Assembly: GCA_963277665.1 (NCBI GenBank)
Contig: OY728143.1
Span: 235,901,591 to 235,965,590, forward strand
DNA length: 64,000 nucleotides
Source of the DNA: Viscum album
Taxonomy: Eukaryota; Streptophyta; Magnoliopsida; Santalales; Viscaceae
Reading direction: 5' to 3'
Shown here: one piece after another, positions 24,000 to 32,842 of the stretch
How positions within the stretch are numbered: the stretch's first letter is position 1
Layout: every line of letters starts with the position of its first letter
Position numbers and translations under genes: made by a program
The notes under the pieces: generated by a model
What the model was told of the DNA's origin: nothing
Seen by the model: only the letters and a program-made list of their open reading frames with translations
The model's database searches: none

Positions 24000-24415
24000 T
24001 GTCATGACCCCCTCCCCACAAAGTGTACCCCTCCTGGGCCGGAAATGTGAAAAGGGAGATAATAACCCCCGAGTCCCGCCTCCAGTAGGCCCTGGGTTGG
24101 CGACTAGCACCGAGGGTATAATAAACACACAAATGAGAGGCATTACCCTTTAAGAGAACACATGTGGAAAATAGAGATAATATAGATACCAACCAAATCC
24201 AACACATAACTAAAATATAAATGAAACCCATGTAAATATATGAAATTCCATGAAAAAGTACTACAACTGAAAGTGAAAACTACAAGTACCCAAATGAAAG
24301 TAAAATGGTAGCGACCGCAAGCCCGAACATCCCCTCCAACCACAAGCTAGTATTTACCAGCTTGATATCCAACCTACTCCAAGTGACCTGAAAAATAGTT
24401 TATATATTCCTAGGG

Positions 24416-24435
24416 TGAGTATAATAGTATACTCA
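24416..24435. repeat. Perfect hairpin in Element 2 3' LTR
   Basis: TGAGTATA-ATAG-TATACTCA, an 8-bp perfect stem with a 4-base loop. It overlaps the ACTCAGTAGGATCC motif (24431-24444) and is conserved base for base at 32823-32842 in the other LTR. Confidence 0.8.
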
Positions 24436-26020
24436 GTAGGATCCTCCCCTAAGCCTCTCAAGCAAAAGTAAAGAAAGTATGATAAATCACAGTGATCAAT
24501 AATGAAACTGACTCATCCCCTAAGAATGTATACTATGTTCCCAACCTCACCATGTATACTCTCACCAAGTAATGCATAAAAGAATATATCATATAAAAAA
24601 GGATATCAAGGGTACCCCGCTACTACTTCCCCACTAGTTTTCCGCTTTTCCCTGACGACATATGTCATGTGAATCTCTCTCCAAAGTCTTGCCAATATAC
24701 ATTTGGGCTAAGCTCCACAATCGGCACCACATGCACCACGAAGTCTTTCCCGCAAACACCTGGGCAAAGCTCCACACCAACCTCATAACCAAAAGTAACC
24801 AGGTAGTTTCCGAAAGCTGTCACAGCATGCATAACGTGTATCATACATCAGGTATTATACCTCAAGCGATTACAACCCATACACCGAGTAAGGATCCTCA
24901 AGCCATCACAGCCTATACACGTTACACCTATAGTAGTTCATGGAATACTATATCCAGAATATATGTGTGTGAATAACCACAAGCCATTACAGCTCTGTAC
25001 AAACATATATGGGGGAAACTAACCATTGTTCCCAATGGCACTAGTATCTACCAAGAGAAGAGAGCGGGGTCATAGGGGGTAGTCAGCCATTCACCCTCCC
25101 ATCAGAATGTTGGGGAAAACACCCCCTAGTGCTCAGAATCCCCGAAGTGCTAGTTTCCCTTACTAACATGGTGGAGTAGTGTATAGAAACACAAAAAGTA
25201 CAGAATATATAACTCACAACCACACTATGGGCATAACTTAGTCTTAGTCTCAACTACATCTATCGTCTCTCAAACTCCGGGTTTCTATTTCTAAGACTAG
25301 GTATCCTATAAGCACACAACCAATTAAAAAACTTCATTAGGTTACTCCAGTACCTTTTTAATCAGTTCCACTATACATTAATTAATTCCTTGCACATTAA
25401 TTAACCATGAACACGACCACAGTAAACATCATTGGCATCACATTCAAAAACAATTGTTCCATTAAAGATTCAACATCACCTTTAAATTCCAGCATCTCCA
25501 TCCTCGTGGATCATCACCATTTAATAAATATTTCTTTACAGAAATTACTTTCCCATATTCCTAGGCATTCTAGAAAAGTGACAAATGCTACTAAACACAA
25601 GGGGGCTCAACACGGTGAGTAGATGTACTACCCATCGAGTGTTTTCCGCCTATAGAAAGATCGTAGACCAATCCTTCCTTGAGAATCTAGACACGGAAAG
25701 AACATGGCATACCCCGCGCGTCTTCGCCTCATTCAGAAGAAGAGTAATCAAGACCAGCAGCCTTGATCAGTGGGGAATATTAAAGTAGATAAACATTAAA
25801 TCAAAGTCACTACACATCCAACAAACACATCCATCCCATTCCATTATCACGTGTGTCTTCCCTAACACCCACATGCACAAACCGATGCATCTCGCCACTC
25901 TAGGCATCATCCGGTTCCACAACCACAAGGCCTCCCTGCCTTCACATACCACAACACCCCTCCAGGGTAACATCACATCAAAAGCAGCAAGAAATCAAAC
26001 ATCACATCAAATGGGATCTT

Positions 26021-26036
26021 GGCCCTTTAAATAGGC
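26021..26036 (-). promoter_or_regulatory. Candidate TATA-like promoter element, Element 2 3' LTR
   Basis: On the minus strand the sequence reads CCTATTTAAAGGGCC, a TATA-like core. The aligned bases of the 5' LTR (34428-34443) read CCTTGTCAAAGGGCC, so the motif is broken there. Promoter function is inferred only. Confidence 0.3.
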
Positions 26037-27019
26037 ATCCAACCTTCATACGTAATGAGCACCCATGGCTCTAAAGCCCAAGGCACTCATCCTTATGAGC
26101 AAGAGGGTGACTAAGGACCCTACCAGGCGTTATCTTTTATCAACCAACTAGTTCTTTAATCCCTCTAGAATTAATAGATTCAACTCATAGGTTCCAATTC
26201 CGGGAAACCTAATCAGTAAGCTATCATATAAGATTTAACATGCTTACTATGCCAATTTTATTAACATCGTCATAGAACAACTACTACAATGGCAACAACA
26301 GGATTCATTTACATGCCTCATTATCTTTAGCCAATTGATTATCAATTTATTCCCTCATTAAGTTCTTTATCAATTTCCACCATGAATGAACAACTGAACC
26401 AAGCAAGCATAGGTATCACTCTATCTAGCAAAACATGAGGCAAACTGTTATCATGGTACAAATCAACAACAACAACCGATCAAACAAATTCTTTTAATCA
26501 GGTTCAAGTATTTAATTAGGTCAATTCCATTGTTATCCAAAGGTCTAAATCATGCTAACTCTACAATTTCACATAAAAAATTAGAGAGGCCATGAATCCC
26601 CTACCTCAAAGGTTTTCGAGGAAACCCACTATGGTCAAAGAACGCCCAAGTTGACTGGGATGGTTCATAAAGGATCCTCCCTATATCTCCTCTCCTAACA
26701 CAACCAAGACCAAAGATCATCACAAATTTCATCCACACACTTAGATCTACCAATAACGGGCGTAGATCTAAGATCCCGAGAGAAAAGGAGTATTAGATCT
26801 AGGTACATCTAAGAAACCAAACAAAAAGGATCACTTACCTAATGAAACCGGCATGGATTCATGAAGAGAAGCATCTGAATCACCTCTGAAACGCTTGGGA
26901 TAGGTTATTCCACCTCTAAGGAAGGGTAATCCTGAGTTATGGCTTCTTAGGGGCTTAAAAGAAGTGATTAAAGGAAAAACGAGTTAGGTCCAAAATTTTA
27001 GGATCTGACATTAATTGCC

Positions 27020-27230
27020 CGCATGGTTAGTTCACACGGTTTAACAAAACGTGTGCTAACCGTGCATTTGATTCTACCTCAACAACCCCTCCTCGCATGG
27101 TTAGTCTGCATGGTTAGTCCGCATGGTCAGGAAACCCGTGCGCTAATCGTGCATTAGCCACTGCCCTCCATACCAGCCTTTCACGGTATTGCCGCACAGT
27201 TTAGGCAAACCATGCGTCGACCGTGCGAAA
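27020..27230. repeat. GC-rich inverted-repeat cluster in Element 2 3' LTR
   Basis: Repeated GCACGGTTAG-like words occur in both orientations. For example, GCATGGTTAG at 27021-27030 faces CTAACCGTGC at 27056-27065, with further copies to about 27230. The same arrangement lies at 35425-35550 in the 5' LTR. In element orientation it sits near the LTR start (U3). Confidence 0.65.
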
Positions 27231-27355
27231 TCTATTACCCTTTATCTTTTCGCAAAAGTCCACCCAAATGCACACCAATTCACCTTGACATCCCATAACA
27301 CCTCTATTACCTCGTTTTCACAATGGAATGGACCAAAGAGGTCCAGACTATTACA

Positions 27356-27547
27356 TCATATACCTCTCAAAACATTCTCGTCCTCGAGAATCCAAAACCC
27401 ACCTAAAGAGAAAACGAAACAGGGCCTGAAAAACCACCCACCGAGATACCTATCAAAAGAGAGAAAGCCACCAAAGCAATGAAGGGAGTCATCTCATAAA
27501 CATGAAGGTTTCATAACCACATAAGGAATCGTCATTACATGAAAGAG
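27356..27547 (-). other. Element 2 3' untranslated stretch and purine-rich region
   Basis: Read on the minus strand, the segment after the stop of the polyprotein contains TCGAGGACGAGAATG and then TTTTGAGAGGTATATGA directly before the LTR. The purine-rich part of the latter (27356-27372) is the likely plus-strand primer, although two T-rich interruptions make it weak. Confidence 0.6.
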
Positions 27548-27880
27548 TTAAACATTAAACCACCCTGGGTACTGAGCATGTATTTGTGACTCACGTTCCC
27601 ATGTACTCTCCTCCATGCCATTGTGTCCCCACAAGACTTGAACTAAGGGGATTGAACGTCCGCGCAACACCTTCTCCTTGCCTTCTTGGATCTCCACAGG
27701 TCGCTCCTCATAGGTGGCATCATCATCAACATTGATCTCTCCCCAATCGATGATGTGGGAGTCGTCATGAAGATAACGACGTAGCTGTGATACATGGAAA
27801 ACATCATGTATCTGACTCATCTGAGGGGGAAGTACTACTCGATACGCCACAGCTCCAACATGAGCTAACACCTTGAAAGT
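27548..27880 (-). pseudogene. Element 2 chromodomain-like tail
   Basis: C-terminal end of the polyprotein, open from 27871 to the stop at 27548 (107 codons). It begins with AYRVVLPPQMSQIHDVFHVS, the conserved segment that follows integrase. It ends with a chromodomain-like block: PVEIQEGKEKVLRGRSIPLV, then VLWGHNG, ESTWERE and a terminal YPGWF. This is the C-terminal domain of Tekay/Del chromoviruses, held to guide integration to heterochromatin. This segment itself is uninterrupted; it is classed as a pseudogene because the upstream polyprotein is broken. Confidence 0.88.
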
Positions 27881-28830
27881 CCCAACAAAGCGGGGAGAAA
27901 TCTTACTCCCATGACCAAACCTTCACTGCCCATGACGGGAATTCACCTTCCGAAACACATGATCACCAACATTAAACTCTAAGGGTCTCCTTCTTTGATC
28001 AGCATATGATTTCTGATGATCATTCGATGACTTCATCCTCTCACGAATCACCTAAACCATCTCTGTTGTATTCTGCACTAGTTTCGGTCCGAGAAATGTT
28101 GACTCTCTGACCCCAGTCTAGCACAACGGAAAACGGAAAGGCCAGCCATACAAGGCTTCAAACAGCGCCATACCGATGGTGGAGTGGAAACTATTATTGT
28201 AAGAAAACTAAACCAAGTGTTAGTTCCTCATCCACAAACCTCCAATGTCAAGAACACAATATAATAACATATCTTAAAGAGTTTGGATGGTTTTCTCTTT
28301 CTGACCATCCGTTTGAAGATGAAAAGCAGTGTTAAGGAATAGTTGGGAACCAAAAGCATTCTAGAGACCTATCCACACCCTGGAGGTAAAATGAGGATCT
28401 CAATCATAAATGATCTTCCTTGGGACTCCAAGAAGTCTCACCACCTCCTCCAGATACTTCCTCGACAAAACTTCCACTGAGCTCGACTCCTTCATCGCTA
28501 TGAAGTGGGACGATTTTGTAAAATGATCCACTACCACCCAAATAGCATCATGTCCTCCTAGAGCTCGAGGTAAACCAGTAACAAAGTCCATTGATATGTC
28601 CTCCCACTTCCACTGAGGAATCTCTAATGGCTGGGGAAGACCACCAGGAACACGGTGTTCGACCTTCACCTTCTGGAAGACTAAACATCGAGACACAAAC
28701 TCTGCAACTGCACTCTTCAACCCAGGCCACCAAAACTGACTCCTCAATGATCAGTACATCTTTTTCACACCAGGATGTAATGCTAAAGGAGAACTGTGGA
28801 ACTCTCTAAGAACCATCTCGCGCATCGCCA
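27881..28830 (-). pseudogene. Element 2 integrase (degenerate)
   Basis: DDE integrase relic. The zinc-binding region has HSSPLALHP (both His), then CLVFQ in place of the expected C-x-x-C (Cys at 28685-28687, Phe at 28676-28678), so the zinc site is broken. Core: Asp in SMDFVTGLP (28586-28588) and Asp in YD-stop-DP (28403-28405), the latter followed by a TGA at 28400-28402 where Arg is usual. The third catalytic residue, Glu, is replaced by a TAA stop in an IQTL-stop-DML context (near 28274). Later blocks include GDHVFRK and ISPRFVGTFKV. The longest open piece is 28400-28747. One stop (TGA) also sits between the zinc region and the core at about 28748-28752. Confidence 0.9.
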
Positions 28831-29110
28831 AGGGAACAAAAATCCTTCCATGATATGACACTTTGTGTTGTTCATCCTCAGACCAACCATAAGGGGCCTC
28901 ACCACAAACGAATCGGTCTCTCCAGACCTCTACCTCAGGATCCCCCAACTGGGACTCTTCCACCTTCTGCACCAGGGATGACTGTACCATCATCTGAAAA
29001 AGACAACATCTACCTCCGACTTCTCCCATATCAAGATGCAATGCTGACAGTTCTTCCATTACTATATCGGAATCACCAGATTCACGCACAGCATCACTAC
29101 GTGTCTTTCG
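28831..29110 (-). pseudogene. Element 2 RNase H-integrase linker
   Basis: Open within the frame 28751-29191. It runs from [10 protein letters not shown] at the end of RNase H through an acidic linker to a DEQHKVSYHGRIFVP block that precedes the integrase zinc region. The last is typical of the gypsy integrase N-terminal arm. There are no internal stops in this piece. Confidence 0.75.
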
Positions 29111-29649
29111 GCTCAGCGCATCAGCTACAACATTCCCTTTCCAGGTGTATAAGATATTTCGATGTCGTATTCCTCCAAGAACTCCATCCACCGACGCTGT
29201 CGTATGTTCAATTCACACTGGGAGAAAACATACCTCAAACTCTTATGATCAGTGAAAACCACAAAGCACTCACCAATGAGGTAATGTCTCCGAAACATCA
29301 GAGAAAACACCACAGCTGCCAACTCGAGATCATGGGTGGAATAGTTGCATTCATGGGGACATAACTGCCGAGACCCATAAGAAACAACTGACCTCTACTA
29401 CATAAGAACACAGCCTAACCTCAGACGTGAAGCATTGCAGAAAACATCAAACTGAACTCCTTCAACTGGAAGACAAAGGACTGGAGCACTTACTAACTTC
29501 TCCTTTAGATACTCGAAAGCAGCCTGACACTGATCAGACCATATGAATGACTGATCCTTCTTGGTCAAAGAGGTCATTGGAGTCGCATCCCGTGATAAAT
29601 TGTCCATGAACCTCTTGTAGTAGCCTGTGAGACAAAGGAAACTTCGCAC
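29100..29649 (-). pseudogene. Element 2 tether and RNase H (degenerate)
   Basis: The frame 29398-29649 starts with SFLCLTGYYKRFM and contains FIWSDQCQAAFEYLKEKL and APVLCLP, which link reverse transcriptase to RNase H. The first catalytic Asp position reads Asn in FCNASR (29434-29436), a G-to-A change. Two consecutive TAG stops follow GCVLM (near 29395-29400), where homologues have Gln-Gln. Then come [32 protein letters not shown] and [21 protein letters not shown] frameshift near 29140 joins this to the DALSRK frame. The enzyme would remove genomic RNA during reverse transcription. Confidence 0.9.
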
Positions 29650-29718
29650 CTATGAAACTGTATTGGGGGATTCCCAAGACACAACTGATTCTGCCATGGA
29701 TGGATCCACATATACTCC

Positions 29719-30330
29719 CTATTGGGACACAACATGCCCCATGGAATGGATTTCTCGAGCCCAAAACTCACACATGGACAACTTCCCGAACAACTTATGT
29801 CGAAGAAGAACTCCCAAAACGGATTGTAGATGCTCTGCATGCTCATCTTCAGTTGTGGAGTACACAAGGATTTCGTCGATGAAGACTACCATGAACTTGT
29901 CTAGGAACTCACGAAACACATCATCCATCAATCCCATGAACAGAGCTGGAGAATTTGTCACGCCGAACGACATTACACTGAACTCATAATGCCCATGAAA
30001 ACAATAGAAAGGAGTATTCAGAATATCCTCATCTTTCACACGCATCTGATGATATCCTGAACCTAAGTCAATCTTTGAGAACAAACTTTCACCCTTCCGT
30101 TGATAGAATAAATCATCCATCCACATAAGAGGATAGCAGTTCATTATTGTCACTTTGTTTAAGCAACGTTAATCGACACACAATAGCAAACTGCTGTCAG
30201 CCTTCTTTACGAACAGAACAAGTTCACCCTATGGGGACACACTTGGTCGAACAAAACCACTCTTCAACGGACCATCAAGCTATATACACAGCTCTCGTAA
30301 CTCATAAGAGGCCATCCCATTTGGAGACAT
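29719..30330 (-). pseudogene. Element 2 reverse transcriptase (degenerate)
   Basis: The longest intact piece is 29719-30153 (144 codons). It contains [15 protein letters not shown] (motif A, catalytic Asp kept), [11 protein letters not shown] (motif B) and the active-site motif read as [11 protein letters not shown] (29872-29883 for FIDE). There the second Asp of the universal D-D pair is Glu. It ends with [11 protein letters not shown] and GHVVSQ before a stop. Upstream, KSGFVRPS, ELVLFVKKADSS and a YRxLN-equivalent block lie in the same strand with stops at about 30175 and 30223. The D-D to D-E change alone would be expected to cripple polymerisation. Confidence 0.93.
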
Positions 30331-30378
30331 AGAGATAGGAGACGCTCATGGCAGTAGCTCAATCCCAATCTCGATCTC

Positions 30379-30609
30379 TCATCGAGGGGGTAATGCTACA
30401 ACCTCTTCTGGAAAGGCATCAGGGTAATCCTCTATTACCCTAGGAAACGCCAACTGTCGAACCTCTAAAGAACTAAACATCATCTCAGTCACCATGGACG
30501 ATAAGGATGGAACGCGCCTATGACCCATCCGAGGATCTCGCTCACCAACAAACCCCACCTGCTCACCATCCGCACCGATGAAGATGACCTTCTTTCTGAA
30601 GCAATCCAT
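30379..30609 (-). pseudogene. Element 2 protease-RT linker
   Basis: A frame between protease and reverse transcriptase. It has a VIEDYPDAFPEEV block, which is the conserved entry into gypsy reverse transcriptase (a VVxEFxDVFPEELP-type segment), followed by LPPR and a TGA. It is consistent with one continuous gag-pol frame. No catalytic role is known for this stretch. Confidence 0.75.
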
Positions 30610-30615
30610 GATAGC

Positions 30616-30933
30616 CTACATCGAATACAACCTATCGATTCCGAGGATTACATCATATGGTTGTATCCGTAAACTTAGGAAATCTCCTAAAGAGCGGTGT
30701 TTCCCCAACACTAGCTCACAATATCTAAATACTTCAATCAAGTCAACTCGACCTCCAACTGGTATAGTCAACACCAAGGGAACTGGAAGCCTCTCTACCT
30801 CAAGGCCCAAAGCATGGACAAGGGTTGGTGATATGAAGGAGTGTGTCACTTCTGAATCAAACAAGGCATACACGAAGGTAGAAAACAAGGAAAGTGTACC
30901 TTGAACGACATCTGGCTCACCTGGTACTGGCAA
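30616..30933 (-). pseudogene. Element 2 aspartic protease (active site altered)
   Basis: Retroelement aspartic protease of about normal length. FDSEVTHSFIS stands where the family has FDTGATHSFIS, with DSE at 30850-30858. The third residue of the catalytic D-(S/T)-G triplet is replaced, so processing activity is unlikely. The second half has YDVILGIDRLY near the end, matching the conserved protease C-terminal block (YDVILGMDWL). A stop separates it from the linker frame downstream. Confidence 0.88.
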
Positions 30934-31179
30934 TGATAGAGCATGAAGCTGACCATGACCTCCTCCACGACCACTCTGACCCTGATGACGACCACCACCA
31001 CATCCACACTCTGCTCTCTAAGTACAGGGAGCATCATGGAGCTGTCCTCTGCCTTCCCCATCTCCCCTCTGGTGATATAAAGTTGGTGCAACTGGCTGCT
31101 GCTCCCTCGGTGGAAACTGCCTCAACGGAGGAACCAGGAGCGTAGGGCCTGGTGCACGATGACCTCTCTGAAAGGTCGG

Positions 31180-31221
31180 ACATTCCCAATGATGATGGCC
31201 ATGACCACCACATGAAAAACA
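31180..31221 (-). pseudogene. Element 2 gag zinc knuckle
   Basis: Read on the minus strand this encodes CFSCGGHGHHHWEC, an exact C-X2-C-X4-H-X4-C nucleocapsid knuckle that binds the element's RNA. Unlike the knuckles of Element 1, no residue is lost. It sits between the gag capsid frame and the protease. Confidence 0.9.
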
Positions 31222-32018
31222 AGCGCATGATCCCTTGGAATAGGCCTAAGAGTTGCTTCCTTCAGAGAAACGAGATTTGAAGGGTCGGGACCAACCCCCG
31301 GCTGAACGTAAACTCTTCCACCCTAAAAACTGGGAACCCTAGACCACAGCCTTGTTCGTGAGGGATCATGATGATCCCCTTCTCATGATGATACGGTCCT
31401 AGAAAAAGTACTCTCAACGACCTCTGCCCTCACCAAAACCTCGAGATATGTATTCAGGATAAATGGGGTGACCTGACACTGGATCTCTGGATGCAAATCC
31501 TCCTCGAAATGCCTCGCCCTGGCCTCCTCATCTGGTAACAGGTTAGAAGCATATAGTAAAAGGTTCCTGAAACGGATTCCAAACTCCCGAACACTGGAGA
31601 TCCCCTGTCGAAGGGTGAGAAGCTCCTGGAGACTGGACACCTTTGTAGTCGAGGAAAGGAACTCGACTCTAAACAAGTCTCGAAAATCCTCCCATGTGAA
31701 CGCTGACTCCACACGATCCCCGAGGAACAAGAACGACCACTACTTTGCTACTCCATGCAGCATCGTCAGAGCTATGGAAACCCAGTGCTCCATCCGAGAA
31801 CGGATCGAACTAAATCCTATCTCGACCTCCTCCGACCAGTCTTCCATGACTGTATATGAAACGGAGCCCTAGTACTTCTGCAGACTCTACCGCTGAAACT
31901 CTCGGAGTGACTTCCTCCAAGTGTCGTCTTCGCCAACCTCTACCCTACGACGACCTGCTGGAATAGTCTACTGGACATCCTCTACGCAAAACTGATGAGG
32001 ATGTCTACCTGGAGTCAT
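31222..32018 (-). pseudogene. Element 2 gag (degenerate)
   Basis: Gag capsid relic. The first ATG on the minus strand is at 32016-32018 (MTPGRHPHQF), and one frame can be followed from there to 31383. Along it lie stops at Gln and Trp positions, for example after EDVQ near 31968. The best part is 31383-31730: FTWEDFRDLFRVEFL, LLTLRQG, VREFGIRFRNLL, PDEEARARHFEEDLHPEIQ and LEVLVRAEVVE. These are the usual landmarks of plant chromovirus gag. The segment between 31222 and 31382 is low-complexity linker with stops. Confidence 0.88.
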
Positions 32019-32391
32019 ACCTGCAAAATAAAAAACAATTAGATCTCCTATGCCTGGAATATGGAAGACTCAACATTAATTAATCAATTGTTTTCATTCA
32101 TTCGTATTAGGTTAACCTATCCCAAGGTCTACCCATTCACACATAGGAACAAAGAAGAATGATGCATGATCCTTTACTAGGTCTCTACCCTACAACTAGT
32201 ATCACCTTGTTAAGTAGCCATGGTAAACATAAAGGTCCGTACATCAGATCATAGGGGGACCTAAATGCCTATGTCTTCGCCGGTTTCAAGTGTTTACCGC
32301 ACTTGCTAAACATGAATGACACAGTTTCCCTACTAACCCAAGAAACATCACATGTCCCTAACTCCAAACTCCATCATATCCCTCAACTAGA

Positions 32392-32403
32392 GCTCTGATA
32401 CCG
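32392..32403 (-). other. Element 2 primer-binding site (initiator tRNA-Met)
   Basis: On the minus strand the sequence reads CGGTATCAGAGC, which differs at one base from the plant initiator-Met primer site TGGTATCAGAGC. It is three bases (GAG) from the LTR end at 32407. Confidence 0.92.
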
Positions 32404-32822
32404 CTCTGTCATGACCCCCTCCCCACAATGTTTACCCCTCCTAGGCCGGCAATGTGAAAAAATAGAAAATGACCCCAGAGTCCCGCCTCCAGTAGGCCCT
32501 GGGTTGGTGACTAGCACTGAGGGTATAATAAACAAACAGATTGGAGGCATTACCCTCTAAGAGAACACATGAAGAAGAGAGAGATAAGATAGATAACAAC
32601 CAACTCCAACTCAGATCTGAAATATAAAATAAACCCATGTACATATATGAAATTTCATTCAAATGTACAACAACTGAAAGGGAAAACTACAAGTATCGAA
32701 AAGAAAGTAAAACGACAGCAACCGCAAGCCCAAACAGCTCCTCCAACCACAAGCTAGTAGTAACTAGCTTGATCTCCAACCTACTCCTAGAGACCTGAAA
32801 AAGAGTATATATATGCCTAAGG

Positions 32823-32842
32823 TGAGTATAATAGTATACTCA
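32823..32842. repeat. Perfect hairpin in Element 2 5' LTR
   Basis: TGAGTATA-ATAG-TATACTCA, identical to the hairpin at 24416-24435. Confidence 0.8.

Larger units (their letters stand above)
24000..27355 (-). repeat. Element 2 3' LTR
   Basis: The 3,356-bp LTR is aligned with 32407-35676. On the plus strand it starts TGTCATGACCCC and ends ATTACA. Inside are an 8-bp perfect hairpin (24416-24435) next to ACTCAGTAGGATCC, a TATTTAAAG-type candidate promoter on the minus strand (26021-26036) and a GC-rich inverted-repeat cluster (about 27020-27230). Short frames within it (for example 24662-24976, 25407-25622, 27189-27482) are not genes. Confidence 0.94.

Noticed and set aside
28855..29364. 169-codon plus-strand frame, the longest frame in the window
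   Set aside because: It runs antisense across the clear RNase H/integrase relic of Element 2 on the minus strand; it is a shadow frame.
29627..29989. Overlapping plus- and minus-strand frames of 76-120 codons
   Set aside because: They are alternative frames over the Element 2 reverse transcriptase, whose real frame has recognisable catalytic motifs.
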